Numbered from the stretch's first letter, positions 1 through 12,718 are shown. The stretch: 64,000 nt of DNA from Massariosphaeria phaeospora (GCA_011032825.1 JAADJZ010000035.1:124001-188000), one strand, 5' to 3'. The notes: generated by a model not told the origin, from the letters alone. Translations and numbers: made by a program.

Positions 1-679
1 GCAAGTAAAGGTGGGGTAGGCTGCAGAGTAGAAGTGTCTTTAGTGTAAAGGTGATGCGGAGCTATATGGGAAAGGACCAAAAAGGGGGTTTCAGAAACAA
101 GACCGACAGTGAGTGAAGCGGGAGAAAAAATCTGTGTCTTCATTAGTAAGGGCGTCTGGATCTCGCCTTCCTCTGACGGCACATGAGCTGTCAAGGACGC
201 TCGATGACGAGATATGGAATGTTTTCGCGGCATAACGAGCGCACCCGACTGGACTGGCAGCCACGACCAACGCGGCGAGGGCAAGCCCACCCGAGCCCCT
301 CGCGATCCCCCCTCCGAGCGAGCTGAGGCCACCCCATTGCAAAAGTCTGTAGAAGGAGACGTCAGCTTGATGCTTGATACCGGCATCTTTATCGCCACTA
401 TAGTATAGCAGAAAGCAGAGGATATGCAGTGAAAGTAAGAAAAGAAGCACAGTTGAGTGCACTAAGAAAAACGCAAGCGGAGTGTGAACATGCAACCTGC
501 TTTTCGAATTGGTATCCTAGCCGTTAATGTGATCATTCATGTCTCTTCCCGCAAACGCCCAACTCCACGGATAAAGATAGCCCCATGTCGTCTGCCATGA
601 TAGCAATGGTGAGCCTCGACAAGCTAATTAGCCCGCCTCAAGACGAGCCCAACCACACAGCTACCGGCACCGGCCACTT
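1..679. other. Flank with no supported gene
   Basis: No recognisable gene. A minus-strand frame at 91-495 has a hydrophobic, leucine-rich start but no family resemblance, and its remainder is low-complexity. This stretch is the 3' side of the RLP24 gene. Confidence 0.4.
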
Positions 680-1535
680 TTACTCGTCGACATCCATGGC
701 CTCGACGCCGCCGCCGACCTTCATCTTCAGCTTCCTCTTGCTCTTCAACTTGGGCACCTCCTCAGCCTCACTCTCGCCCTCGTCCAGCGCATCCACCGCA
801 ATCTCCTTCCTCCGGCGATCGACCTTGGCGCGGATCTGCTCGACATCGACCTCCATATCCTCGGCAGCCTTCTCGACGGCGTACCGCTCGGCCGGCGGCA
901 ACAGATGCTGATTCTCCTCGACGAGCTTGCGGTCGTCGGCGCGCTGTCGCTCCTTGTTGCCGCGCATACGCGCCTTGTAGAAGGCCCGCTCGCGGCGCTT
1001 GCGGATGTCGCCGACGCGGCTGATGGCCTTGAGCGTCGTCTGGATGAGCTCGCGGTTGTAGCGCACGGGCACGTTGCGGCGCTGCGCGAACTGCAGTGTC
1101 GAGTCGACGGTGAGCTCCTTACCGTGGGCATGGCGAAAGGCCTTGGTCCACCCGAGTTTGCGCGGGTTTCGCTTCATCTTGACTAGATTTGTCGTCAGTT
1201 CTGCTCCCCCACCGCTGTACGAGATTCGACGTATCCGTTCACGTCTCTACTGGGGCCCCACAATTCTTGTGACATTTGCTGCGACAAAATCGGAATGCCT
1301 GTAATAATACGATGTTAGAAAGTGTTTTGGTCTTTTTAGAAAAAGCGCCAAAGTCAAACTTCATACTTCTACACATAAGTCATAGGATTAGAAAAGGCTT
1401 ACCCTTGCGTCGTTCCGCACAAATGTAATTCCCTCTGGGCAGAATCGTTAGCAGTCGCGCGTATTCGCGCTCAAGGACAAGCTTACTTGACGGGTACACC
1501 GGCCGGCTGCAGAAATGGCAAACTTCTATGCGCAT
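680..1535 (-). CDS. RLP24: Ribosome biogenesis protein RLP24 (60S assembly)
   Basis: Four exons on the minus strand: 1535-1487, 1434-1403, 1298-1262 and 1182-680, giving 206 residues (yeast Rlp24 is 199). The two short 5' exons supply the zinc-binding half of the L24e fold: CHFC near the start and CRSKC later, joined in frame to the conserved MKRNPRK segment. The C-terminal half is the basic, coiled region typical of Rlp24, ending in an acidic tail. Known role: Rlp24 is a placeholder for ribosomal protein L24 on pre-60S particles, recruits the AAA ATPase Drg1/Afg2 in the cytoplasm, and is then exchanged for L24. The start is fixed by the MRIEVCHFC beginning that this family shares. It is divergent from PAM18, with 384 bp between the start codons. 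Confidence 0.93.
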
Positions 1536-1919
1536 AGTGACGGCGCTGCTCGAGGAGACTTAGAATGTGGTGTGGACGAAGATTGGAGTCCCCGCGGTTG
1601 CACTAGAAAGGATGCTCAAATCTCGCTGGCGCTGCTTGAGGAGCTTGGGATGGTGGTGTGTCGTGTGGACGAAGGTTGGGGTTGAGGTCCCCGCGGTTGT
1701 AGTCTAGGAAAAAGTTCGAAAAGTTCGCTTACATAAGGCAGCCCGTGCGTGATGCCTCCGCCCGCACCAGCCAATCAGCGCGCACGCAGCACCGCAGCAG
1801 CTCAACCTCAAGTTTTCTATATCAATATATCCGAACTCGACTCCTCCCCCGCGCATACACATCCCGACGCCGACGCCACATCTCCCCATAGCCTCCTGCA
1901 CCCTCCACTGCCCACCGCC
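1536..1919. promoter_or_regulatory. Divergent promoter between RLP24 and PAM18
   Basis: The 384 bp between the opposed start codons must hold both promoters. A near-repeat of about 80 bp is visible: 'cgctgctcgagga...' near 1540-1600 recurs as 'cgctgcttgagga...' near 1630-1690, each followed by a 'gtccccgcggttg' block. A TATA-like 'tatcaatatat' lies near 1818, about 100 bp before the PAM18 start. Confidence 0.45.
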
Positions 1920-2475
1920 ATGGTATCCGCCCTCGTCATGGTGCTCGGCCTCGGCGCCACCGCATTCTTCGTAACGCCCCCCCTCCCCCATTGAACCCAC
2001 CCTCTCAACCACCCAGCTAGCTAACGTCTACCACCGCAGGGCCGCGCAGCCCTCGTCGCGCTGCGGCGCTCTGGAGCCGGAGGCGCTGCTCTCGGTCGCG
2101 GCTATTATAAAGGCGGCTTTGAGCCGAAGATGACGCGCAAGGAAGCCGCGCTGATACTCGAGATGCCGTACGCGAGACCCCACTCTACATCCTTACTTAT
2201 CTCTCCGCTGTTCGGTTCAATTCCTTCCGCTCAGTTGAGTAGGGAGATTACCATTTGCAAACCTGCAAAGCGACTTTTGAATCAGCACCCAGCTAACGCA
2301 TACATTTGCCGCCCCCCCTAACAGCGAACGCGGCATCACCAAAGAACTGCTGCGCAAGAAGCACCGCCAGCTGATGCTGATGAACCACCCGGACCGCGGC
2401 GGGAGCCCGTATCTCGCGACAAAAGTGAATGAGGCGAAGGAGATGCTGGAGAAGGAAGTGAAGAGTGAAAGATGA
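1920..2475 (+). CDS. PAM18: Mitochondrial import motor J-protein PAM18/TIM14
   Basis: Three exons: 1920-1970, 2040-2167 and 2325-2475, giving 109 residues. The order matches the family: a short N-terminal segment with a membrane helix (LGLGATAFF), then the [10 protein letters not shown] motif, then a compact J domain with the HPD tripeptide in [20 protein letters not shown]. Known role: this inner-membrane protein stimulates the ATPase of mitochondrial Hsp70 at the TIM23 channel, with PAM16 as partner. The length fits the short filamentous-fungal and animal form; yeast Pam18 has an extra N-terminal domain. The reading frame closes perfectly across both introns. It shares its upstream region with RLP24. 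The 370 bp after its stop contain no gene. Confidence 0.93.
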
Positions 2476-2845
2476 GGCACGGAGCGATGCGAGGCGATGC
2501 GATGCGCGAGATATTTGAGAGTGAGGGGGATGAAGAAGACGAGGAAGAGGAGGAGGCGTGTATAAGATGTGTAGGATACTGGACGGGACTGAACTGGGCT
2601 GGACTTGAGTTTGCTGCATTACTGCATGGCGTTGGTTTGGGCTGGATTGGGGATCGAGACGGACGCGGGACACACTGCATGGCGCGCGACATGTGCTAAG
2701 GGCTTGTGTTGCTAGAAGAAGCACCATCTCCACTCGGGCACGATTGGGCGGTGGGGGCGGGGTTCTGGTGAAGGGTATGGGATAATGAAGACTACTTTGA
2801 AATGTACCATCAACTCCACACCTACCCCATCCTTCTACCCCCCCA

Positions 2846-4821
2846 TCAAACCCCCTCCTCCCCATTCAGCCTCACCCCCCTCTCCACCAACGCCTCCACC
2901 CACCCCCGAAACTCCTCCCTCATCTCAATCGGCAACACATGCCCCTGCCCCACCACAAACCTCTTCTCCACCTCGCCCTCCTCCCACACATCCGCCTCCC
3001 CCTCCACCCCCAACCAATTCTCGCGCCCCGTCCTCCCCAACCCCTTCTCCAGCCCGCGCCACAGCACCACCGCATGCGGAAACGTAATCATTCTATCTTC
3101 CGTACCATGCACGACCATGATACGGCGCTTGCCAACCGCGGCCGCCAGCGCAGCGAGCTCGGCCCCCGACTTGTAGTGCCAGCCCGCGGCCACGGCCTGC
3201 AGCAGGAAGCCGCCGCGGGGGAAGTACGCCGGGTGCGAGCGCTTCCAGAGCTCGTTGGCGGCGAAGCGGTCGCCGTTTGTGGGGAAGGGTTGCACGATGG
3301 GGGGAAGGGCGTCGGGGAGGGAGAGCCAGGTCGGGGTGTAGAGGTTGTGTTTTACGCTGGCGATTTGCGCGTCGAGGGGTTTGGGGAGGAAGAGGTTGGC
3401 GCGGTTGAAGAGGTTTTGGATGAAGCCCTGGGTCGGTACGTTAGTACGTGGGGTGTGGATCGGAGAATGGCGTGGGCAACAAAAGGTAAGATATGGGACA
3501 TGGTTGGGCGGATCTATGATACCGACAATGTTATGCTTTTCTTGGGGGATTGCAGATTGTATACGTGGGAGCGAGGAATAGGATGAACTGGAATTGGTAT
3601 ACTTACAGTAGTTCTAAAGACCCCTGCAGCAGTGGACACCAACGAGAGTGTGCAAACACGCTCCGGAATCAGCACTGCCTATTATCGGTCAGCTATGCGC
3701 ATCTTCTGGTCTTTTCTAAAGTTTCTTCATTGAAAGATATGCCGTGCCTGGGATCAAAAGTGCCAAGAGCGGAGTGCAAGCGAGCTCGAGGATGCGGCGG
3801 AGCGGAGCGGGGGGGAGTGCTGGAGATTACAGGACACTTGGCAGCCCTCTGGCAACGGTCCAAGACGAGTCTGATACTCTTGGCGTTCGGCCTCAGAAGG
3901 CTGCGTGAACGGAAGCATGTCGTCCGAGATTCAGCCACTCGGAAGTATCTCCGTCGATGATGATTGGACGGAGGGGTAACAGTACGAGACAGCCGACAGA
4001 ACTTACCAGCTCTTGGGCGATCATTCCTCCCATACTTATGCCAATGATGTGCAACTCGCGCTTGCCCGTCCAGCCGATGTGGTCGAGTATTTCTCGCACA
4101 TCCTTGGCCATTTCGGACGTCGAGTATCTGACGAGCGGCTTGTCCGAGTCGCCGATGCCGCGGTTGTCCAGTACTAGCGAGGAGTACAGGTCTGCTTTGG
4201 CATGGGCGAAGTCTTTCGTTTGGCGCTGCCAGGAATACTTCATGCCGCCAAGGCCCATGAGCCACTACATTGTTCTGTAAGCACTAGCAAGCGAAAACTC
4301 GAAGAGGAAGAGGGTGTATGAGCGAGAAATAGGTTGAATTGATAAGCAGCGAAGAGTTTAAGTCCGAAAATATAGGTGTGGTCGGCAGAGACGTGCAGCA
4401 AGCATCGTCGGCTAGCAAGATGAGACGACAAGACGAACAGCCTGAGACGGCCAATGCGACTGAAACGAAACAGAGGAAAGACGCAGGAACGACATTGGTG
4501 GAGCAGGCGGGCAAAATGCAAAAAAGCCCATTCCCAGCGCTTTGGTCGTGACAAATACAGCTGTGAGGTATGCCTTTCTGGAGTGCGATGCTGCGTCCCC
4601 TAATTTAGGAACAAGACAACGTTTGCATCACCTACCACGAGATGGCGAGGCCCGTGGCCGTGGACTTCGAAGGCAATGTTGATGGGGCCGCCTCTATCTT
4701 TGGCGACGGGCAGTGTCTCTTTGCGCTCGGGCTTGAGGTCCCAGATGGTGTGGTTGTATTCGGGGTGCTGGAGCAGCTCGTCCGCGGTCATCGGCCGGGA
4801 GTCGGCCATGGCAGCTGTCAT
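2846..4821 (-). CDS. Alpha/beta hydrolase-fold protein
   Basis: Four exons on the minus strand: 4821-4636, 4264-4007, 3678-3607 and 3427-2846, giving 365 residues; all junctions are in phase. The hydrolase core is clear: an oxyanion-side motif HLVWLMGLGG at about 60-69, DNRGIGDSD, the nucleophile elbow GISMGG (Ser about 139), a strand plus acid in HGTEDRMI (Asp about 283), and GQGHVLPIE (His about 335). These form a complete Ser-Asp-His triad. It belongs to the broad fungal esterase/lipase-like group related to bacterial MhpC-type hydrolases; the substrate cannot be read from the sequence. No signal peptide is visible, so it is probably cytosolic. An alternative start lies four codons in, at 4809. 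It is convergent with PAM18. Confidence 0.88.
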
Positions 4822-5845
4822 TCTTCAGTGCAGGGCTACTCGTGTGGTAGGGTGAGACGCTCTGCAATTGCAGACTGCAGTGTTATTGTTAACAGAGGGG
4901 TGCATGGCCAGGAGTGTGGTCAATATGGAAGTGGGCGACGCTGGCGAAGCGGAGGGATAGCGGAGCTGCGACACGGTGGCTCAGCCTGTACAATGGGCGT
5001 TGTGATTGGCTGCTCAGAGAATAGCTACAGTATGTACGAGGTATCGTGGCGCAAGCTGGTTTCAAATGTAGGAGGCATGGCTAAAGACAGCAACTTACTA
5101 TTTCGGAGCCAAGAGCCCGTAGAGCGCTTAGGCGATGCAGTCGGTGGTTATTTGCCGTCGGCGGCGAACACAGCAGCGGACGTATCTGGGAGAGCAGAGG
5201 TTGAGGTTGATATACGAGTAGAGTTGAGCGGCCTCGGTCCGCTGTCGTCAACGAAGGTTCTACCTTACAAGTAGTGGGCTGGCCGCCGCCTGTCGCACTC
5301 GTCGTCAGCGCAGACTATTACCTAGTTATTCACACTCGCCCGCGCGCTACGCCTCTTTGGGCTGACGTCGCTGGAGTTGGGTAGAAGCGCATGGTTTCTT
5401 GTCGGTACGCTAGACCACGGTAAATCTTCTCCAGCTTCCTCGGCCCATTGTTGCGAGCTGCGAGCTGCGAGCTGCGAACTGCGCCCCTCGCCGTGTTTCC
5501 GCCGCCGCAGTCACGACATCGTCACATTCAGGTGCCAGGCTTCGGGCATGCATGCGCTCCACAACGCGCGCATCCCACACCCGCTGCTGCCTCGACTCGC
5601 CAGTCGCCCGACGGCTTCCGGCTGCCGGCTGCCGGCCACGATTCGACCGCCCACCACTCTGCGACAGCCAGACGCGGCGCCCCTGCTGCCACCGACACAC
5701 CACCCGGCAGCGTTTCAGGTCGCCCAGCACCACGATTCGGCCCCTCCCAAGCCTGCACCAAATAACCACGACCTGCTCCGTGGCCCGCCGCGCCAGCGAC
5801 TGACCCCGACGACCCTCTCCCGCACCGCAATCCCCGATATTCGCC
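4822..5845. other. Intergenic region between divergent genes
   Basis: About 1 kb separating the hydrolase (minus) from the Zn2Cys6 factor (plus). No supported coding region. The part from 5450 to 5845 is CT/GC-rich, with an ACTG/AGCTG-type short repeat near 5452-5482, and looks like a long 5' leader for the downstream regulator. Confidence 0.4.
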
Positions 5846-8800
5846 ATGAACACCTCCCCCAACGGCGGCTTCTACCCCTCGGGCGCCGCGCTGATCAACC
5901 AGCCCCCGCGCATGTTTGGCAACCTCGACGCCAATGGCTCGCCCATCCCGCCAGCGCTGCCGGGCAACATGTTCGGCCAGGACGACATGGACGACGGCAT
6001 GGACCAGGGCGATCCCAAGAGACGGCGCATTGCGCGGGTACACCTCTCGAGCCACCAACAATGGACAGTGCCACCATGCTGACCGCATCCAGGCGTGCGA
6101 CATGTGTCGCAAAAAGAAGATCAAGTGCGATGGCAAGATGCCCTCGTGCACCCACTGCCTGAACTACAAGACCGAGTGCATCTTCACCCAGGTCGAGAAG
6201 AAGCGACAGCCGCCGAAGGGGTAGGCTGCGGTCCAAACGCCCATTGCTCGCGCTCACGGCTGACACGTACGCAGCGCAAAATACATCGAGGGCCTCGAGA
6301 ACCGCCTGGCCCGCATGGAGTCGCTGATGCGCCTGTCCGGCGTGCTCCCCGACGACGACGACGGCAGCACCGACCTCGCGACGCTGGAGAAGCGGTTGGC
6401 GGACAGAGCGGGCCAGGCCGGAACGCCCGGCAACCGCGCTTCAGAGGACAGAGGGGCACCGACAACAGCAACCACCAACACCCAGACCGCCCCCAGCACG
6501 GGCACCTCTGTCCAGCCCGCGCTGCCGAGCCCCCGCAGCGCAACGTCCTCGCCCGAACCGCCCGCGCGCTCTGCCGAAGACAAGGAGGAGGATGCGCTGG
6601 CCGAGATGATGTGCTCGCTAGTGACGAACAACTGCGGCGAGACGCGATATATCGGTAAGTCTGCCTAGGCTGTGACGGAATGTGTATTGACTGTGTCAGG
6701 ATCCTCTTCCGGCTTTTCCATCTTCTCCCCCAAAGGCATCCAGTGGGTCAATGAGAAGACCGGGGACGCCTCTTTCCAGGAGATGATCTCCACCGCCGCC
6801 ATCGAAGACAACAAGTGGATCCAGTGGCGGCCCGACGTCTTCCAGGATGTTTTCAAGCGCCGCGTGTACCGCCAGCTTCCCACAAAACACGAGGCGCTGT
6901 CCCTGCTGAAGGACTACTTTGAAAACTTTAATTGCATGTACCCGCTCTTCCACGAGCCAACCTTCATGCATCTAGTGGACAAGCACTACTCCAAAGACCC
7001 GTATGAGGGCTCAGGATGGTGGGCTAGCTTGAACGTTGCCCTAGCTTTTGCACACCGCCTGCGCGTCATGAGCAACCTCGTGCCGCAAGAGGAGGACGAG
7101 AAGGCGTGGCAGTACCTCAAGAACGCCATGTCTGTCCAGATCGAGCTTACAATGCGCAACACCGACCTACTCAGCGTCCAGGCACTCCTGGGAATCGTGC
7201 GTCGCATGCTCTGCTTCATAAACCTGGTTGGCTAACCATCCGTAGAGTCTCTTCCTGCTGGGTACCCCCAACCCCCAACCGACCTACTTCTTCGTGGCGG
7301 CCGCCATTCGTCTTTCTCACAGTATCGGGCTGCACAAAAAGGGCGCCGGCTTCAACCTGAACGCATCCGAAGTCGAGCAGCGAAAGCGGGTTTTTTGGAT
7401 TGCGTATATGCTCGACAGAGAGTGCGTATCAGCGACCCCTCTGCATGCGCATGCTGACCGTGTATAGCATATCACTTCGCTCCGGTCGGCCACCTGTGCA
7501 GGACGACGATGATATGAACGTCGAGCTTCCGAGCAATAACCCGCCAGACAACATCGGCAACATTCCGCTTGCGGATGGAAAGGGAAAGATGAACATATTC
7601 CGCCTGATGTGCACATTCTCAATTATCCAGAGCAAAGTGTACAAGCAATTATACTCGGTCAAAGCATCCAAGCAAACCGATGGCGAGCTTCTCAATGCCA
7701 TCGGCGAACTAGACGGGGAGCTTGAAGCGTGGAAAGACAGTATCCCACTGGACTTCCGGCCAGAGCACGACATCAAAGCGTCACATACCCCGCTCATCCT
7801 CCACGTTACGGTTCTGCATCTAGGCTACTACAACTGCCTCACTACAATCCACCGGATGAGCGTCCATCATGGCTACTGGACGAGTCGATTGTCGAACTTC
7901 GCCATCCAGGGTCTCAATGCCCGACCCCTGAATCCCAGAGTGTTCATGTCTGCCCAGCTTTGCGTGCAGGCTGCACGGGCCTCGATCCATCTGCTCAAAT
8001 ACATTCCGAAAGGCGACCCGTCTTGCGTATGGCTGGTCATATATTTCCCAGTTACCGCGCTTGTTACTTTGTTTGCCAACATCCTGCAAAACCCACAAGA
8101 TACCCGATCACGGTCCGACCTCAAGCTTATGAAGCTTGTCGTCAACTTCTTGAGCATGCTGAGCGAGGACGCTGGCAACGGCAGCGTGAAACGTATGCTG
8201 AGTGTCTGCGCCGAGTTCGAGCGCATAGCCACCATTGTCGTGGACAAGGCGGACCGAGAGCACTCGTCACGGAGAAAGAGGAAGCAGGGCGACAGCGAGC
8301 AGGACGCTGAGATCGAAGCCACCGCGAACGAGATCCTCAACCCCCACCGCCACCCGACATCGCCGCCACAAAGCGTGAACGCCGGCACCCCTAATCCCCC
8401 ATCCGACCAGATGATTTTCAATCCTGACTTCCAGGGCTTCAATGAGGTGAGATTTGTGACATTGTGGTTTAGACAAACACTAACTTGGCCAGCCCTTCCC
8501 CTTCTCGCCCAACTTCACACACGCCTCGCTCCAAAACACAAACATGCCGCAACAATACGGCTCGCCGTCCATCACCGCGCAGATGCTGCAGCAGCAACAC
8601 AGCCTGCCCATCACCACGGGCGCCGACGTACAGAGCGGTATCAACGGCGTCAACGCCATGGCCGGCATGGGCACCTTCGACCAGACGTTCAACAACGTGC
8701 CCCAGGACCTGTGGCGCATGCCCATGACGCTGGAGTGGGACTGGTCGGATATGACGGGCGTGCCGGGCTACGAAGACGGCATCAGCATGAACGGCGTGCT

Positions 8801-8870
8801 GCCGGACTTTTCGCAGGAGAATCATGGCACGAGTGGGCTGAATATGAACTCGATGAATGGCGGCCGGTAG
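5846..8870 (+). CDS. Zn(II)2Cys6 fungal transcription factor
   Basis: Seven exons: 5846-6037, 6093-6220, 6275-6654, 6700-7196, 7246-7421, 7468-8446 and 8493-8870, giving 909 residues with every junction in frame. The binuclear zinc cluster is at 66-93 with spacing C-X2-C-X6-C-X6-C-X2-C-X6-C ([11 protein letters not shown]...). A basic linker and a short coiled coil ([17 protein letters not shown]) for dimerisation follow. The fungal-specific middle homology region covers roughly 240-600, including [26 protein letters not shown] and [19 protein letters not shown]. The C-terminus is Gln/Asn/Met-rich and acidic, probably the activation region. It is nuclear by family. The target genes are not evident: no neighbouring metabolic cluster is present. 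A paralogous-type regulator lies at 20.1-22.0 kb but the two are not close in sequence. Confidence 0.9.
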
Positions 8871-9384
8871 GCGGGCTGGTTGGCTCGAGGCTCGGAATGC
8901 CCGGCTCACGCACCCGCTCTTGGAGGCCGATTGGCGCTCGGTAGCAATTGATTGCTCGACGTTCCCGGCGGGGTTCTTCTGCGGCGTTGGCACTCGGCGT
9001 CTCTTGTCGGCCCGGCCCCAACTCTAATCTCTACTCTGGCATCACTTAATCTTGAATGTGTATTCTGATCTGATATGATCTGATCTGATCTAGCCTGAAG
9101 AGGAGAGGAGCAGCAGCAAGGAAGTGGAGTCGCGGATTGTGTCGCGGTGTATGTCGTACCGCCAGGCTGGACCTGGACCCAGACCCTTGACTTGGACGTA
9201 GGAGGAGAAGCATAGTGTTGTAGTGAAGTGTATGGATGGTGTCTATGACGATGATGACGATGATGACGGCCACGGGGCATCCATGATGAGATGCATGATG
9301 AGATGCTGAGAGAGAGCGGGGGGGTTAAGAATATATTTTACGATGATATGATTGATTTGCGAAGGAGGGGGCGGATTTAATCTA

Positions 9385-9409
9385 GTTGTTGTTGTTGTTG
9401 TTGTTGTTG
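9385..9409. repeat. (TTG)n microsatellite
   Basis: About eight uninterrupted TTG/GTT triplets, directly before the 16-bp minisatellite. Confidence 0.9.
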
Positions 9410-9413
9410 ATTA

Positions 9414-9509
9414 GTGGTGATGGTGATTCGTGGTGATGGTGATTCGTGGTGATGGTGATTCGTGGTGATGGTGATTCGTGGTGATGGTGATTCGTGGTGA
9501 TGGTGATGG
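9414..9509. repeat. 16-bp minisatellite, about six copies
   Basis: Perfect or near-perfect head-to-tail copies of gtggtgatggtgattc, read directly from the sequence. It is non-coding and lies at the G/T-rich left edge of the array. Confidence 0.9.
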
Positions 9510-10448
9510 TGGTGTGCATGTGTGTTTTATGTGTGGTAGGTGGAATTACATTCCCATACTCGTCATCATTGATCCCTTTTTTTTCTTATCCTGTCCATCA
9601 TCGTCATTATCGACGTCTTCAACCTCATCGATAGTTGGCTTTGGCTTTTGTCACATTCGTGCTACGGACCCAGCGCGCGAGCCTCTCCGCAGTCCCAACA
9701 CATCGTACGCCCTTCGTTGATTTTATCTTTATCGAACCGGACGGACAGACAGACACACACTCCAACGACCGACCGACCGACTCTCATAGACACATCTTCT
9801 ATTGTGTTTTTGTTTTAGTTTTGGTTTTAGTTGGGCGCGGTGGGCGGAGTAGAGTGTGGGATCCTTGCGGAGGATAGTTAACTTGAGTTAAGTTGTTATG
9901 GAAGTTATACATATGAGTATATTCCGGTTATGTTTTATTGAGGGGGTTTTCGGAACGCGAAACGCGAAACACATAGATCGCGATGTGGCGGGCTTTTTAG
10001 CGTCTTTTCTCACATGTCACATGGGCTTTGCGCTTGGAGGGTTTAGAGGCGTGGTGGTGGTTGGCTGGATAGCTGGCGGGCTGGAGGGGGGATGAACGCA
10101 CACATATGGGTATTGCGACGCGTTTTTGTGGGTGTGTCGTGAGCGTGTGGATGAGTGGGTGAGCGGGTGGGTTCCAGGCGAGGAAGGAAAGGAACCGTCA
10201 TGTTTTTAAGCACAGTGGTATTTTGGTAGGACGGGACGAAGGGGCGAAGGACATTAGTGTTCTCGCCGAGCCATTTAGTGTTCGGCTACGCTACGCTGGA
10301 GGCGGGGTTGGGGTCGGGGTCGGGGTCGGCGCATGTATTTCGGGTGTGGTTTGTTGTGAAGGGACGAGCGGGGAGAAAGACATGCCGACGAGACGTGAAA
10401 GATTTTGATTGGGTTTGGAAGGACGCTTTACGGAGTTCGGCGCATGTC

Positions 10449-10496
10449 TTATATAGTTGCTGTCTTTACCAACACGACGAGGAAGAAAGAGAACAT
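10449..10496 (-). CDS. Mini-ORF, 15 residues, hydrophobic (array unit)
   Basis: Encodes MFSFFLVVLVKTATI. The TAA stop lies inside a TATATAAG sequence at 10449-10455. That box is followed, about 67 nt further along the minus strand, by another ATG at 10383 whose product starts MSFSPLVPSQQ and ends in a Thr-Pro repeat. Translation is unproven. Confidence 0.25.
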   Translation of the reverse strand: MFSFFLVVLVKTATI

Positions 10497-11064
10497 GTAT
10501 CCCTTGTCACATAGCTTTATTTCCGGAAAGAGCAGGTTCGGTAATCAGCGCAGGAAGCGCAGAACGACATTGAGGACTTCTGCGGGGAATTCTAGAACGC
10601 GGAGAGTCGGTGTGGCGTGTAGTGTAGAGCTTTGGTTTTTGGGACGAGGGGAAACGTCATATCAAGCGGGCTGAGATGTTTTGTTTGAGGGGTAGTGGTC
10701 GGGACGCGCTCAGGACATTTGTCTGTCTTCGAGGTTTTTTGTTTTGCTGGGATTTTGAAGATTAGGCAGGTAGGCGAGAACGCGGACATAGAGCGTTGTT
10801 GTTATGATTTTTAGACCGCATGGGAGTTGGTGTGTAAGGTTTTGGTTTTTGGGACGAGGGGAAAAGTCATAACAAACCGACTGAGAGGTTTTGTTTCATA
10901 GGGTGGATGGTTGGGAAGAGATTAGGACATAGGTCTGCCATTTAGGGTTTTTGTTGTGTTGGGATTTTGAGGATTAGACTGGGCGGCGGGAAGGACGTAG
11001 ATCGTTTTTGTCGTAATTCTTAGACTGCCAGGAAGTTGGTGTAGGGGTTTAGAGGACGAGGGGG

Positions 11065-11133
11065 TCATTTTAGCGTGCGGAACGGCTTTCTTTTGAGGCT
11101 TAGGTTGTTGATTACTGTCTTGCTCCGCTCCAT
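11065..11133 (-). CDS. Mini-ORF, 22 residues, MERSKT type (array unit)
   Basis: Begins MERSKTVINNLSLKRK. Sister units at 11341 (MKRSKTDYNQPP), 11544 (MKWSKTATNNLRLERK) and 11756 (MNQSKIVASY) keep the same start and basic pattern. The repeated protein-level similarity on this strand is why it is listed. Function is unknown. Confidence 0.25.
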   Translation of the reverse strand: MERSKTVINNLSLKRKPFRTLK

Positions 11134-11874
11134 GAATGTAGCTTGCCTTGTTTTTGCTTTTAGAGGATTATACTAGGCGGTTGGGCGCAGAGGAAGCACG
11201 AGACGACATGCCACGCTTGCTTGGGAGTTTTCAAACAATCATGAGCTGGTTTTCAGGGCTTTGGCGGTCATTTGACGACCAGGAACGGCTTTTGTTTTAA
11301 GGTGTGGGTGGTTGATTGTAATCGGTCTTGCTTCGCTTCATGTCCAGCACCGCCGGACATTTTCTTGGGGGGATTGTTATAGTAGGCGATTGGGCAGAGA
11401 GAGCGGGAGACAACATAAAACGCAGTCTCAAGTGTTTTTAAACAGTCATGAGCTGGTTTTCAGTTCTTTGCCGGTCATTCAACGAGGAGGTACGATCTTC
11501 CGTTCAAGGCGTAGGTTGTTGGTTGCGGTCTTGCTCCACTTCATGGAAGCGGAGGTTTTGCTTTTTCTATAGGGGGATTGTTATACTAGGCGGTTGGGTG
11601 CAGGAAGCGGGAGACAACATGCAGGGTTATCTCGAATGCTTTTAAACTGCGGGAGTTGGTGTGTAGCGTTTTAGAAGACGCAGAGGAACTCATCCATGTA
11701 CCCAGCTTTCGTTTTTCGATGGGCGTATAGCTAGCAACAATCTTGCTCTGGTTCATTGGCAGCCCCGATCCGCGGTTTCTTTGGGAGGATCAGACTAAGT
11801 GGGAGACGACATGGTGCGCAATCCGAAATGCTTTTAAACCGCGGGGTGTAGGGCTTTGGAGGACGAGGGGAAAG

Positions 11875-11940
11875 TCATATAAATAACATGACTTGGTTTT
11901 CGAGAGACTTATAGTTGCCAGCGAGTTTGTTTCGCTCCAT
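11875..11940 (-). CDS. Mini-ORF, 21 residues, MERNKL type (array unit)
   Basis: Begins MERNKLAGNYKSLENQVM and ends in a short hydrophobic tail. It links the MERSKT units to the left with the MERVGDRAAN units to the right. Confidence 0.25.
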   Translation of the reverse strand: MERNKLAGNYKSLENQVMLFI

Positions 11941-12718
11941 GAGCTCATCGTTCTAGTCTTTTTTTACGGGGGCGGCTTTGGATTGTGGTAGCTAGGGGGC
12001 GGGCCGGCAAGCCATAAGTTAAGGTGACAAGACCTTCATCACGGATTTCCGAGTCTATGTGCGGCGGCTAGCAGCGTCGACGGTTCCATGCCTTCGAAAT
12101 AGCAGCGTTTTCGGAGATGTGAAGTCTTGTTCGACGAGCTTTCATATTAGTGATATGAATATCGATTTGAAGTGCAGGCAGTGTGCGTTGGTTTTATGTA
12201 TCGGTCGGGGGAGAAGAGAAAACATGCGTTGATATCCAAGTGGTTTTGAGTTTAGGGGAAGTGATTGGCGGCGTCGTCGCTTCCATGCTAACGAGTTATC
12301 GGCGTTTTGAATGATTCGGATAGCTAAGTGAACCCACAGAGCAAGAGGAGGACATGCTGGAACATCAATTTGGATTCAAAGTATGCTGAACCTGTAGCGT
12401 ATTTTAGCGTTCATCGAAGGGCAGACATGCTTACGGCCAGTCGAAGTTTAGTATTGAAAGACTAAGTTGACGAAATCTTCGCATTCATGGAACCTCTGTG
12501 AGACTGTTCTTAAAGGACCTAGCATGCTGGTCGGGAGCGTCTCTGAGACATCGCCATGTAATAGTGAACGTTTTTCCGAGCGAAGGACATGGGTTCCAGC
12601 AGGGTGTTATTTTGGATTGAGGTGATGGTTGGAACTTGGCGGCGCATCTCCTACTCCCTTCATGTCGATGATGTCTGGCATTATTTAGAGCGGAGGAATA
12701 CATTCCTTGTAAGCTACA

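Larger units (their letters stand above)
8871..10197. other. Gene-free, G/T-rich stretch with simple repeats
   Basis: No gene is supported. The plus strand is strikingly G/T-rich. It carries several tctga-type pentamers near 9067-9092, a TTG triplet run, and a 16-bp minisatellite listed separately. It grades into the tandem array that begins near 10.2 kb. Confidence 0.5.

Noticed and set aside
91..495. Minus-strand 134-residue frame with hydrophobic start
   Set aside because: The start resembles a membrane segment, but the rest is low-complexity with no family pattern or splice support.
2785..3586. Plus-strand Pro-rich frames opposite the hydrolase
   Set aside because: They are the reverse of a well-supported hydrolase exon; their composition comes from its Glu/Gly/Val codons.
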